From Bacteroidales bacterium (lineage in GTDB: Bacteria > Bacteroidota > Bacteroidia > Bacteroidales > UBA932), in NCBI GenBank assembly GCA_016288055.1, contig JAEEXZ010000001.1:39765-103764 (forward strand): a DNA stretch of 64,000 bases. Direction: 5' to 3'. Both the position numbers and the translations under genes were made by a program. Below, piece after piece: positions 41,820-49,825 of this stretch (position 1 is the stretch's first letter; the number at the start of each line of letters is the position of its first letter). The notes below the pieces were generated by a model. That model did no database searches and was not told the DNA's origin. It saw only the letters and a program-made list of their open reading frames with translations.

Positions 41820-43939
41820 TAAAACTGATTACCCTTCTTCTGGCCCTTGTGCCGCAGATTCTTCCCGCACCCGCAGAAATGCAGGTCCGGGAAGGCTATT
41901 TTAAGGTGGACGGGGACAAGCACATGGAGTTTGTCCTCAAACCGTCGGCCCCCATCCCTGCCGAGGGATATACGCTTGAAGTGACTCGCACGCGCGTAAA
42001 GGCGGTGGCCTCCACCGAAGCCGGCCTGTTCTATGCCCGCCAGACGCTCGCCCAGCTGGAGCAGGACGGAAAGATTCCCTGCGTCAAGATCAAAGACTAT
42101 CCCCGTTTCCGCTGGCGCGGTCTCATGGTGGACGCATCCCGCCATTTCATGAGCGTGGAGCAGATCAAGCAGCACATCGACATCCTGTCCCAGTACAAGA
42201 TCAACGTCCTGCACTGGCACCTTACCGACGACCAGGGATGGCGCGTGGAAATCAAGAAATACCCCCGCCTCACCGAAGTGGGCGCCGTACGTACCGAGTT
42301 TGACGGCAGCGTAACCAAGGGTTACTACACCCAGGAGCAGATCCGGGAAGTGGTGGCCTACGCCGCCGAACGCTTCGTTACCGTTGTTCCCGAAATCGAG
42401 ATGCCCGGCCATAGCATGGCAGCCATCCGTTCCTATCCGGAACTCTCCTGCGACAAGCAGCCCGTGGGCAACTTCTCCGTCTGGGGCTCCCCCGACATTG
42501 TCCTGTGCCCCGGCAGTGAATTTACCTTCCAGTTCCTGGAGGATGTGGTGGCGGAAATCGCCCCGCTGTTCCCCGGCCGGTATTTCCACATCGGCGGAGA
42601 CGAGTGCCGTAAAGTGCGCTGGGAGAAATGCCCCGCCTGCCAGGCCCGAATCGCCGCCGAAGGACTGAAGGCCGATGAAAAAGGGACGGCCGAGGAGAAA
42701 CTCCAGAGCTATGCCGTCCGTCGCATGGAAGGAATCCTCGCCAAGTATGGAAAGAGCCTTGTGGGTTGGGATGAAATCCTGGAAGGCGGCCTGTCCCCGA
42801 ACGCTACCGTCATGAGCTGGCGCGGAGAGAAAGGCGGCATCCAGGCTGCACGCGAGGGGCATGACGTGGTGATGACTCCCGGCAGCGGCGGTCTTTACCT
42901 CAATCACTACCAGGGAGATCCCAAGGCGGAGCCGGAGGGCTATGCTCACCATTACGTCCTGCAGACAGCCTACGACTACAACCCCGTCCCCGCCGAACTG
43001 ACCCCCGAAGAGGCCAGGCACATCCTGGGTATCCAGGGCAATCTTTGGGGAGAGTATATCTATACGGATTACATGCGCGACTATCTTACCTTCCCGAAGA
43101 TGTTCGCCGTGGCCGAGACAGCCTGGACCCCGCTGGAGAAGAAGGACTTCCCGGATTTCTGCCGGCGTCTGGACGCGGCGTGCCAACGGCTGGACTCCCT
43201 GGGCGTAGCCTACCACATGCCCCTGCCGGAGCAGCCCGGCGGTTCCATCAGCCAGATTGCCTTCCGCGATTCGGCCGTCCTCACCTTCACTACGTCGCGG
43301 CCCATGGAGATGGTTTACACCCTGGACGGAAGCAAGCCCACGGCGGAATCGGCCCGCTATGAGGGGCCGATCGTCGTCCGGAACAGCGGCATGCTGCGCA
43401 TCGCCAGCCTGTCGTCCTATGGCAAGCTGAGCGCCGAGCGTACGGTCTCCTTCGAGAAGATGGATCCCATTCCCGCCCTTCATCCGGCGCAGCTCACCGG
43501 CAAACTCTCCGTCCGCCACACGCCCGGAGCTTTTACCATTCCGCACGACATCCCTCTTAACGCCGTCTGGACCTCCTGTGAATTGGACGACATCCGGAGG
43601 ATTCCCAAACTCTACCCCTTCCATGCCAATATGCAGGATCCCCATTTCTTCGCTGCGGAGGGCGAGGGCTATTTCCAGGTTCCCCAGACGGATGCCTGGA
43701 GCTTCAGTTCCCTCTATGACGAGGTGTGGATAGACGGCCGCCTGGTCATTGACAACCGGGGCGAAGTGCGGAAAAACTTCCGTCATGACGGAATGCTGGT
43801 CCTGGAAAAAGGCGTACATCACATCCGCGTCGTGTTCCTCAGCAATGTAGTAGGCGGCTGGACAACGGCCCGCAACAAGGGCGAAGTTCTCATGAAACAA
43901 GCCCAAAACGAAACATGGCGAAACATTATTTTGCAATAA
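41816..43939 (+). CDS. GH20 beta-N-acetylhexosaminidase
   Basis: The 707-residue enzyme has a short signal peptide, a GH20b-like N-terminal domain (about 20-95) and the catalytic barrel from DYPRFRWRGLMVDASRHF. HWHLTDDQGWRVEI, EIEMPGHSMAA and HIGGDECRK carry the catalytic pair Asp262-Glu263 that works through the substrate acetamido group. WGEYIYTDYMRDYL closes the site. The last 170 residues hold a chitobiase-like fold with a PA14-like end. It would remove terminal GlcNAc or GalNAc from glycans. It overlaps the phosphatase gene (ATGA) and ends the operon. Confidence 0.95.
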   Translation: MIKLITLLLALVPQILPAPAEMQVREGYFKVDGDKHMEFVLKPSAPIPAEGYTLEVTRTRVKAVASTEAGLFYARQTLAQLEQDGKIPCVKIKDYPRFRWRGLMVDASRHFMSVEQIKQHIDILSQYKINVLHWHLTDDQGWRVEIKKYPRLTEVGAVRTEFDGSVTKGYYTQEQIREVVAYAAERFVTVVPEIEMPGHSMAAIRSYPELSCDKQPVGNFSVWGSPDIVLCPGSEFTFQFLEDVVAEIAPLFPGRYFHIGGDECRKVRWEKCPACQARIAAEGLKADEKGTAEEKLQSYAVRRMEGILAKYGKSLVGWDEILEGGLSPNATVMSWRGEKGGIQAAREGHDVVMTPGSGGLYLNHYQGDPKAEPEGYAHHYVLQTAYDYNPVPAELTPEEARHILGIQGNLWGEYIYTDYMRDYLTFPKMFAVAETAWTPLEKKDFPDFCRRLDAACQRLDSLGVAYHMPLPEQPGGSISQIAFRDSAVLTFTTSRPMEMVYTLDGSKPTAESARYEGPIVVRNSGMLRIASLSSYGKLSAERTVSFEKMDPIPALHPAQLTGKLSVRHTPGAFTIPHDIPLNAVWTSCELDDIRRIPKLYPFHANMQDPHFFAAEGEGYFQVPQTDAWSFSSLYDEVWIDGRLVIDNRGEVRKNFRHDGMLVLEKGVHHIRVVFLSNVVGGWTTARNKGEVLMKQAQNETWRNIILQ

Positions 43940-43950
43940 ATGGTCCATTT

Positions 43951-44017
43951 TTACGCAATTTGTGAAGGATTTTACGCGAATCGTGTGTAATATATGGCTT
44001 TTTCGTTGTTAATTTTG
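43951..44017 (+). promoter_or_regulatory. Second twin operator and -7 box downstream of GH20
   Basis: TTACGCAA (43951-43958) and TTACGCGA (43972-43979) have starts 21 bp apart, with the same 13-nt spacer length as the TTGCGCAA pair at 37266-37294. TAATTTTG follows at 44010-44017, 30 nt beyond the second half-site (29 nt in the upstream copy). No -33 TTG is present, as expected for an activated promoter. Confidence 0.55.
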
Positions 44018-44021
44018 CGTT

Positions 44022-44108
44022 GACTAAGGAAAAGTTGGTTATTAGGTTATCGTTATTTCGGTTTAACCAAAAGTGCAGTCCAGGTGAGAACCCCGACTGC
44101 ATTTTTTT
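44022..44108 (+). ncRNA. Candidate small RNA under the XylR-like operator
   Basis: No start codon with a usable frame follows the -7 box at 44010-44017. The expected transcript of about 87 nt forms two stem-loops: TTGGTTA (44035-44041) with TAACCAA (44064-44070), and TGCAGTC (44074-44080) with GACTGCA (44095-44101). The second has an inner GGT/ACC stem and is followed by seven T residues at 44102-44108, so it is an intrinsic terminator. The hairpins could instead only end GH20 transcription, although they lie more than 130 nt past that stop. The sequence matches no RNA family I recognise. Confidence 0.45.
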
Positions 44109-44118
44109 GTTCCGGCAC

Positions 44119-44148
44119 TTGTTAACTCAGAAATTTATAGTATCTTTG
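44119..44148 (+). promoter_or_regulatory. Promoter of tRNA-Ser
   Basis: TTG at 44119-44121, exactly 19 nt, then TATCTTTG at 44141-44148: a textbook Bacteroidota promoter, 41 nt before the mature tRNA. Confidence 0.85.
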
Positions 44149-44189
44149 CACTCCCGTCCATTGTGACGGGGTTTCAACGCTTTAAGCCC

Positions 44190-44281
44190 GGAGGGGTGGG
44201 TGAGTGGCTGAAACCAGCAGTTTGCTAAACTGCCGTACGGGTTATTCTGTACCACGAGTTCGAATCTCGTCCCCTCCGCCA
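44190..44281 (+). tRNA. tRNA-Ser (anticodon GCT)
   Basis: GGAGGGG (44190-44196) pairs with CCCCTCC (44271-44277), followed by discriminator G and an encoded CCA. The anticodon loop reads TTTGCTAAA within the stem CAG/CTG. A long variable arm (ACGGGTTATTCTGT region) and the T-loop GTTCGAATC mark a class II serine tRNA for AGC/AGU codons. Confidence 0.96.
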
Positions 44282-44477
44282 AGTGCATTCAGCTCAGCGC
44301 ATCGCGCTGGGCTGTTTTTGTTTGTACGGCCCGTCGAAAACTTGTTTTCGTAAGGGCTGTGCAAACGAAACAGCCCATTATGCCGTAGGCATATGAGCTG
44401 AATGCCTTGGTTCGGACCCTCCGGGAGGACAAGAGATGCCGGAGCGCAGCGACGGAATCTCGGAGGGGACGAGATTC
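44262..44477. repeat. Nested inverted repeats starting in the tRNA 3' end
   Basis: The last 17 bases of the tRNA body (44262-44278) recur as a perfect inverted copy, CGGAGGGGACGAGATTC, at 44461-44477. Inside this, CCAAGTGCATTCAGCTCA (44279-44296) faces TGAGCTGAATGCCTTGG (44394-44410) with one inserted base. Inside that, GGGCTGTTTTTGTTTG (from 44310) faces CAAACGAAACAGCCC (44362-44376) imperfectly, around a CGAAAAC/TTTTCG stem. The whole block can fold on itself. Confidence 0.75.
44290..44319 (+). terminator. Terminator of tRNA-Ser
   Basis: CAGCTCAGCGC (44290-44300) pairs with GCGCTGGGCTG (44304-44314) and runs into five T residues. It shares bases with the larger nested palindrome. Confidence 0.75.
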
Positions 44478-44751
44478 ACCCTTCCCCTCATCCCTTTGTC
44501 GTGAAACGATCTTAAGTGACCAGAAAGAGATTGCTGTTTGTAGATAATTAGATAAACATTATCTTTACACAGATTTAAGTGTGAGCAATTGTTTTTGACA
44601 GATGACGTGAGATATGAGGACATGAGCCCGGAGGATAAAGCGTTGGTGGATCTGGGGGAGTAAGCCCGCACTGATTAAAATCCAAATACCCATGCAAGAA
44701 GTGGAGGCGAGAGGGATTGTAGATAATGGACTAACCTTTTAAGGAACTTGT
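44478..44751. other. Gene-free stretch before the 44752 gene
   Basis: No complete gene is seen. A short frame ending in MSPEDKALVDLGE and a stop at about 44662 looks like the tail of a decayed coding sequence, since it is blocked upstream by a stop and lacks a credible start. No clear TAnnTTTG promoter precedes the next gene. Confidence 0.35.
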
Positions 44752-45714
44752 ATGAAACGTTTTCTGATTCCTTTCCTTATCTTACTGGCATCCTGCTCCC
44801 CGCGGGTGACAGTGGACCTGATCTCGCAACGGCCGCAAAACCTGGCGGATCCGCGCGTGGCCATTCTGGATGAAGGCGCGCCCGGCATCAAGACGGCCGA
44901 ACGTCTCGGAAGCGTGCATGTCGAGGACCGCGGCGCCGACCAAAGTTACATGGCAGCCCTGAGCGCGGCATCGAAGGAAGCCTGGAAGGCTGGCGGAAAC
45001 GCCCTGCTGGTGCTCCAGAGCCGCCGCGCGCCCGCGCACCTCTGGACCGGGGTAAGCCGTCTGTACGCCGATATCCTCTACGTCGATGGCCCCGATTCCA
45101 CGGTCATCGGCCCGTATCTCCGCGACCCCGAAATGCTGTACCCGCCCGAGAAAAAGACCTGGGAACTGAGTCTGGGTATCAGCGGAATGCCCCTTTCTGA
45201 GTGGACGAGAACCCCCCTGGGCATCGATCGCAAGCAGAGGTATGGGCCGATGTCCGCGACGCAGCTGTACGAAAACTCCTTCTATGCATACACCACCGGA
45301 TTCATCTCGCTGCAGGCCGCCTGGAAGTTCCACCGCAGGTGGGCGCTTACGGGCAATCTGGGGCTGTGCAATACGAGCTTCATCTACGTAAACCCCTCCA
45401 CGGGTGTGAGAGAAGGGCACCAGAACAGCCTCTGCTTCACGGCCCTTGCCGGTATCCGCTACTATTATGTCTCCCGTCCCTACTTTAAGATGTATGGAGC
45501 CGCACAGATGGGCCTTCGTTTCCAGTCGGCACAACCCCGGCAATGGGCCCGCTACTCAGAGCCGGAACGGCACCTGGGCATTCAGATGACTTTCTGCGGC
45601 ATGCAGTTCGGTCAGAAGTGGTTCGCAGAGGTGGAATGCTACGGCTTCGGTGATCATTATGCAACCATTCTCCCGTTCGTGGGAGGACGTATCGGTGTAG
45701 GTTATCGTTTTTAG
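44752..45714 (+). CDS. Lipoprotein with C-terminal beta-barrel-like region, unknown function
   Basis: The 320-residue protein opens with a lipoprotein signal (LILLASCSPRV). Residues about 20-140 form an alpha/beta-looking domain (ADPRVAILDE, SYMAALSAASKEAWKAGGNALLVLQ). From about 140 on, alternating aromatic strands (YAYTTGFISLQAAWKFHRRWALTGNLGLCN, RIGVGYRF ending in Phe) resemble an outer-membrane barrel. I do not recognise the family. The following small lipoprotein gene starts 2 nt after its stop, so they are one unit. Confidence 0.7.
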   Translation: MKRFLIPFLILLASCSPRVTVDLISQRPQNLADPRVAILDEGAPGIKTAERLGSVHVEDRGADQSYMAALSAASKEAWKAGGNALLVLQSRRAPAHLWTGVSRLYADILYVDGPDSTVIGPYLRDPEMLYPPEKKTWELSLGISGMPLSEWTRTPLGIDRKQRYGPMSATQLYENSFYAYTTGFISLQAAWKFHRRWALTGNLGLCNTSFIYVNPSTGVREGHQNSLCFTALAGIRYYYVSRPYFKMYGAAQMGLRFQSAQPRQWARYSEPERHLGIQMTFCGMQFGQKWFAEVECYGFGDHYATILPFVGGRIGVGYRF

Positions 45715-45716
45715 TT

Positions 45717-46211
45717 ATGAAAAGACTGTTTTACATATTGCTTGCGATCCCCTTCCTGTTTTCCTGCCAGTTCCAGACTCCGAAGAACAATACCATGGAA
45801 AGATATGCAGAGGAACTGTGCGAGGAGTTCCTGAGGAGACCTGCCGAATACTTTTCCTATGGCAGCAACGCCATCCTTTACGGATGGACGGAATACGATT
45901 CCCAGACGGAGCTGAAATACACCTTCGTCCCCGTATCCGACCATAGCTGGCAGTGCTCCATCGTCTATCTTCCGGATACATACAAGGAAGAGCACCGCAT
46001 GGACGGAAGCCTGGACGCCACCCTCCTGATTACCGGCCTGGAAGGAGATATCGAATGTGTGTCCAACGGCGCCATCCTGGAAAATAACGGCTACACCACC
46101 ATCTTCCGTGGGGAACTCCGGCTGGAGGAAGGTGGCGTATGGAAGGGTTATTTCCGCGTCGAGTTGAGCAAGAACGACGTTTTACAGGGCGTCCAAGAAA
46201 TTACTCTTTAA
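45717..46211 (+). CDS. Small lipoprotein, unknown function
   Basis: The 164-residue product has a lipoprotein signal (LLAIPFLFSCQF). The rest is beta-rich with several Tyr and Trp residues (YGWTEYDSQTELKYTFVPVSDHSWQCSIVYLP) and no known motif. It follows the preceding lipoprotein gene by 2 nt and overlaps the convergent S46 peptidase gene by 11 nt at the 3' ends. No function can be assigned. Confidence 0.7.
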   Translation: MKRLFYILLAIPFLFSCQFQTPKNNTMERYAEELCEEFLRRPAEYFSYGSNAILYGWTEYDSQTELKYTFVPVSDHSWQCSIVYLPDTYKEEHRMDGSLDATLLITGLEGDIECVSNGAILENNGYTTIFRGELRLEEGGVWKGYFRVELSKNDVLQGVQEITL

Positions 46212-48219
46212 TCTCTGCGAGCACATACTCCTGCCGTCCCAGGTACTTGATGACCCACAGCACGTAGCGGATGTCCACGCATACGCACATGTTGTAGCCG
46301 GGAACAGCCTCGAACCGGCTGGCGAGGGACTCCTTGTTGCCGTCAAAGGCCAGGCCGATGAGTTCGCCCCGGGCATTGAGAACCGGTGATCCGGAGTTGC
46401 CGCCCGTGATGTCGTTGTCCGTCAGGAAATTCACAGGGAAGTCCGGCGGGGGCATCAGATATTTCCACACCGTCGGGTAGCAGAAGTCATACTTGGAAGG
46501 GTCGTATTTCTCGCGGAGACCGCGGGCCGTACTCTGCCAGTGGACATACACGCCGTCCCACGGGCGCAGGGGCAGCACCCTGCCGTACGAAAGACGCATC
46601 GTGGAGTTGGCGTCCGGGTACTGGATTTCGCCCTTTGCCTCCCGGTAGCGGTACACGGCACGGACGTAGTCGTGCTGAAGGGCATTCAGATTGTCCACGA
46701 CATGTTTCTCGGCCTTGTTGAGGTCCGTGATGGCCAGTTCCCGGAAGAAGCGGTACAGGACATCCTCCTGGATGGGTCCCGTGAAGGAAGCAGCCACCTC
46801 GGCGTCCGGTTTCAGGCCCGCATCGGCCAGGCAGGAATGGCTCCAGAGCCAGTCGGCCATCGCCTTATAATCCTCTCCGAAACGCTCCTGCAGCTCCTTG
46901 TGGATGGGTTTGAAGAAGGACGGGTCCATGCAGGTGAAGAACTTCTCCACCACAAAGCCCAGCATTTCCCTCTCCAGACGAGCGTCCATCTCCGGAAGGC
47001 CCTTGGCCAGCTGTTCGCGCTGCTCGTTGAGGCCGTTTCGCGGAAGTCCCAGGCGGAACAGCAGCGGTACCGCCGTCACGCTGCGGACAAGAATCTCCCG
47101 GAAGTAAACCTTCTGTTTCTCAAGGGCCGATATGGCCGCGTACTCCGCGTCCAACTGGTCCAGGATGCGGGCATTGTCGGCCGAGAAGGCACGGAATCCC
47201 TCCTCGAAGGAACGACGTTTCTCCACCACGTTGAAACGGTGCACGCAGGCTTCCTCGCCCTCGTACAGTTCACCGGCGTTGGTGAGGCTGAAGAAACGGT
47301 TCGAGTATTTCATGCGGATGGCGGGATCGGCCTCCATCCACTTGCGTGTGATCTCCATGCGGCCGCGCTGGATGGTGTTTTCGGCCGGCCGCTCCACGTA
47401 AATCTTCTGCTGGATTTCAGCGGCGCTGGCATAACGGTCCGTGCTGCCGGGATAGCCGATGACCATCGCAAAGTCCCCCTCCCGGTAGCCTTTCCGGCTA
47501 ATTGTCAGGTGCCGCGACGGATGGAACGGCTCGCCATCCTTGTAGATGCGGTAGAGGGCGAAATCGGCCTTGTGCTGCGGCCACTCCCAGTTGTCTTCGT
47601 CGCCGCCGAAGGCCGCCACCGTCACGGGCGGGGCCGCCACCAGCCGCACGTCGGCATAGACATCGTACAGGCAGATATAGTGCTTGGTCCCGGCCCACAT
47701 GCCGGCAAGTCCCGCTTCCATGCCATATTCCTTCTGGTACCGGGTCTCCATGATGGAGGCGATGCGCCTTCCGCCGAAAGGCTGGCCCTTGGCGGCCAGG
47801 TCGGCCTTCAGGGCGTCCACCTCTTCGCTCACATCCAGCACCTTGCGCAGGAAGTAGAGCTTAAGCCCGGGAATGGGGACTTCATCGGCCCGGGAATGGG
47901 CCCAGAAGCCGTCCTCCAGATAGTTGTGCTCCGGGGTGGAGAGGGCGGCGACGTCGCCGTAGGCACAGTGGTGGTTGGTAATCATGAGGCCGTCCTCGGA
48001 AATCATGCTGCCGGAGCAGTAGAAGCCCAGCGACACAATCGCGTCCGTCAGGCCGCCCGCTTCCTCGTTATAGATTTCCCGGGCGCCCAGCTCGAGCCCC
48101 CGCGCCTGCATGTTCTTTTCCAGCGCCCGGTCCAGGCACTGTACCAGCCACATACCTTCGTCGGCCCGGGCGGTCCAGGCCGCCATGCACGTGAGCAACG
48201 TGAAAAGAAGTTTCTTCAT
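46201..48219 (-). CDS. S46-family dipeptidyl-peptidase, DPP7-type specificity
   Basis: The 672-residue enzyme has a signal peptide (CMAAWTARA) and the S46 chymotrypsin-like triad: His84 in TNHHCAYG, Asp219 in KADFALYR, Ser609 in GGNSGSPV. The residue 18 positions after the serine, which sets P1 preference (Gly673 in DPP7, Arg673 in DPP11 of Porphyromonas), is Gly627 in AFDGN, pointing to hydrophobic P1 rather than acidic residues. It should release dipeptides from peptides in the periplasm. It is the last gene of the TonB-DUF4876-DUF6850 operon, 12 nt after the barrel gene, which suggests a shared substrate stream. Confidence 0.93.
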   Translation of the reverse strand: MKKLLFTLLTCMAAWTARADEGMWLVQCLDRALEKNMQARGLELGAREIYNEEAGGLTDAIVSLGFYCSGSMISEDGLMITNHHCAYGDVAALSTPEHNYLEDGFWAHSRADEVPIPGLKLYFLRKVLDVSEEVDALKADLAAKGQPFGGRRIASIMETRYQKEYGMEAGLAGMWAGTKHYICLYDVYADVRLVAAPPVTVAAFGGDEDNWEWPQHKADFALYRIYKDGEPFHPSRHLTISRKGYREGDFAMVIGYPGSTDRYASAAEIQQKIYVERPAENTIQRGRMEITRKWMEADPAIRMKYSNRFFSLTNAGELYEGEEACVHRFNVVEKRRSFEEGFRAFSADNARILDQLDAEYAAISALEKQKVYFREILVRSVTAVPLLFRLGLPRNGLNEQREQLAKGLPEMDARLEREMLGFVVEKFFTCMDPSFFKPIHKELQERFGEDYKAMADWLWSHSCLADAGLKPDAEVAASFTGPIQEDVLYRFFRELAITDLNKAEKHVVDNLNALQHDYVRAVYRYREAKGEIQYPDANSTMRLSYGRVLPLRPWDGVYVHWQSTARGLREKYDPSKYDFCYPTVWKYLMPPPDFPVNFLTDNDITGGNSGSPVLNARGELIGLAFDGNKESLASRFEAVPGYNMCVCVDIRYVLWVIKYLGRQEYVLAEIKE

Positions 48220-48231
48220 GACTAAATGCGT

Positions 48232-49821
48232 TTAGAAATTGCATCCAATGCAGACGGCCGCTACATTCCTGCCGGCTCCTTCCAGGTACTTGGGCGCGGA
48301 AAGCAACGTCGTGAAGCTGTCGGAGAGCTTTACATAAGGGATGAATCGTCCGGACAGGACACGGGAATACTTCAGGGCAAGGCCTATTCCCATGCGGCCG
48401 GCGGTCTCGTATTCGAACTGCCGGTCGGAGTAATCGTCAAAGGAACGGTAGGTGGTGGTGGCCCCGCCGGCCATACTGTCCTTCCGGGGTTCGCCGAATC
48501 CCACGAGGAAGGAGGCCGATGCCTCTGCGGAATAGATGTTCTTCCCGCGGGAGATGTTGCGGGCCGCGCTGGCAGAAACATCAACGCTCACCGTGTTCCA
48601 ATTTCTGTTGAAAGGATATAGGGTGGTCTGCTGCAGTTTGCAGAAGACCTCTGCGCGGGCATTTATCTCCCACCCGGGCAGGAAGCCGGACGTGTCGCCG
48701 AAAAAGGTGTAGGCGCCCGCGGCCTTGATGTGGGTGCGGGAGAAAGTCTGTGTCTGCCCCAGATAGACAATCTTTCCCGTCATGCCGATTTCCGTCTCGT
48801 GGCGGTAGGCGTTGGTGTAGTTGCCAAGGAGCCCGAAAGAGGCTTCCACCGCCACTTTGTGCACGTTCTCCCGCACCGGGTGGACGAAGGTGCCGGTATA
48901 GGAGATCTCCGGCCCCCTGAACTCGCAGAACACGACCGAAGAGGACGTGTGGCTGCCGAAGTAGCCGTTGTGGTACAGGGCGGTGAGTTCGCCGCAATAC
49001 TCCGATCCGTTCCGGTTTACGAAAGCCTGCAGGGACAGGCCGTAGAAACCATGGGTGAGGGGACGTTCGTTGGTGGTGGAGATATACCCGGCATCTCCCT
49101 CGAAACGCTCCCTGGGGCCATAGAAGTTCCCCATGTCCACCAGGATGGAGTAGTCGCTGTCTATCGTCCCGTACAGCCCGGCGTTTATTTTCTCCAGGGT
49201 CTGGCGGCATTCCAGGTTTACCCCCAGGCGGAAGCTGTCCGACAGGCGCAGCAACACCCCGGGGCGCACGGAGAGGTCCATCCAGACGTTCTGGAACCGG
49301 GGGTCTTTGAATTTGAGCTGGTCGGCCGATGTATAATCGACGGCGGTGCCGAGTGTTACGGCTTCCGACAGTTTGCAGGCGATGCCGCCCGAAAGGCTGT
49401 AGGTTTCGCGCTGCCGGGTTCCTTTGGTGCTGAAGTCTTCCTCCAGGAAGTTGATGGGATTGTAGGAAGGCTGCATGAGCACCTGGCCGCCCATGTCCTG
49501 GCCGCGGAAGCGGGAATAAGACAGCCTTCCGTGATAGGACAGGCGGTCCGACGCCTTCCTGAATGCTTCCGTTGCGGCGCCCGCCTTCCAGGCATTGTCG
49601 GAGCCTTCCAGTGGAATCAGGCCCCCGTCTTCCTTCTCGAAGGAGAGCCGGGCCTGGCAGACATCCCCCTTCTCGAGGAGGGACAGTGCCGCCGCGTTGG
49701 ATGTGCTCAGGGCCGGGTGGGTCTGCAGGAAATACTGGGCGTCATGCCGATATCCCTGCCCCGCGGCGGAAGCCGTCAGGAGCAGGGTAATCAAGCATGT
49801 GGCCGCAAAACGGTATGTCAT
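48232..49821 (-). CDS. DUF6850-type outer-membrane beta-barrel protein
   Basis: The 529-residue protein has a cleaved signal peptide (LLTASAAGQG) and a long series of alternating aromatic/polar strands ending in CIGCNF, an outer-membrane barrel. Its neighbours, a TonB receptor and a DUF4876 lipoprotein, form a gene trio that recurs in Bacteroidota; that recurrence is from family knowledge, and the strands are seen directly. Function is unknown; a partner pore or surface assembly is likely. It starts 4 nt after the DUF4876 stop. Confidence 0.8.
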   Translation of the reverse strand: MTYRFAATCLITLLLTASAAGQGYRHDAQYFLQTHPALSTSNAAALSLLEKGDVCQARLSFEKEDGGLIPLEGSDNAWKAGAATEAFRKASDRLSYHGRLSYSRFRGQDMGGQVLMQPSYNPINFLEEDFSTKGTRQRETYSLSGGIACKLSEAVTLGTAVDYTSADQLKFKDPRFQNVWMDLSVRPGVLLRLSDSFRLGVNLECRQTLEKINAGLYGTIDSDYSILVDMGNFYGPRERFEGDAGYISTTNERPLTHGFYGLSLQAFVNRNGSEYCGELTALYHNGYFGSHTSSSVVFCEFRGPEISYTGTFVHPVRENVHKVAVEASFGLLGNYTNAYRHETEIGMTGKIVYLGQTQTFSRTHIKAAGAYTFFGDTSGFLPGWEINARAEVFCKLQQTTLYPFNRNWNTVSVDVSASAARNISRGKNIYSAEASASFLVGFGEPRKDSMAGGATTTYRSFDDYSDRQFEYETAGRMGIGLALKYSRVLSGRFIPYVKLSDSFTTLLSAPKYLEGAGRNVAAVCIGCNF

Positions 49822-49825
49822 AAGC

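Noticed and set aside
44478..44680. Short coding gene ending at about 44662
   Set aside because: The frame is stopped about 35 codons upstream and has only a late ATG with no ribosome-binding site; at best a remnant.
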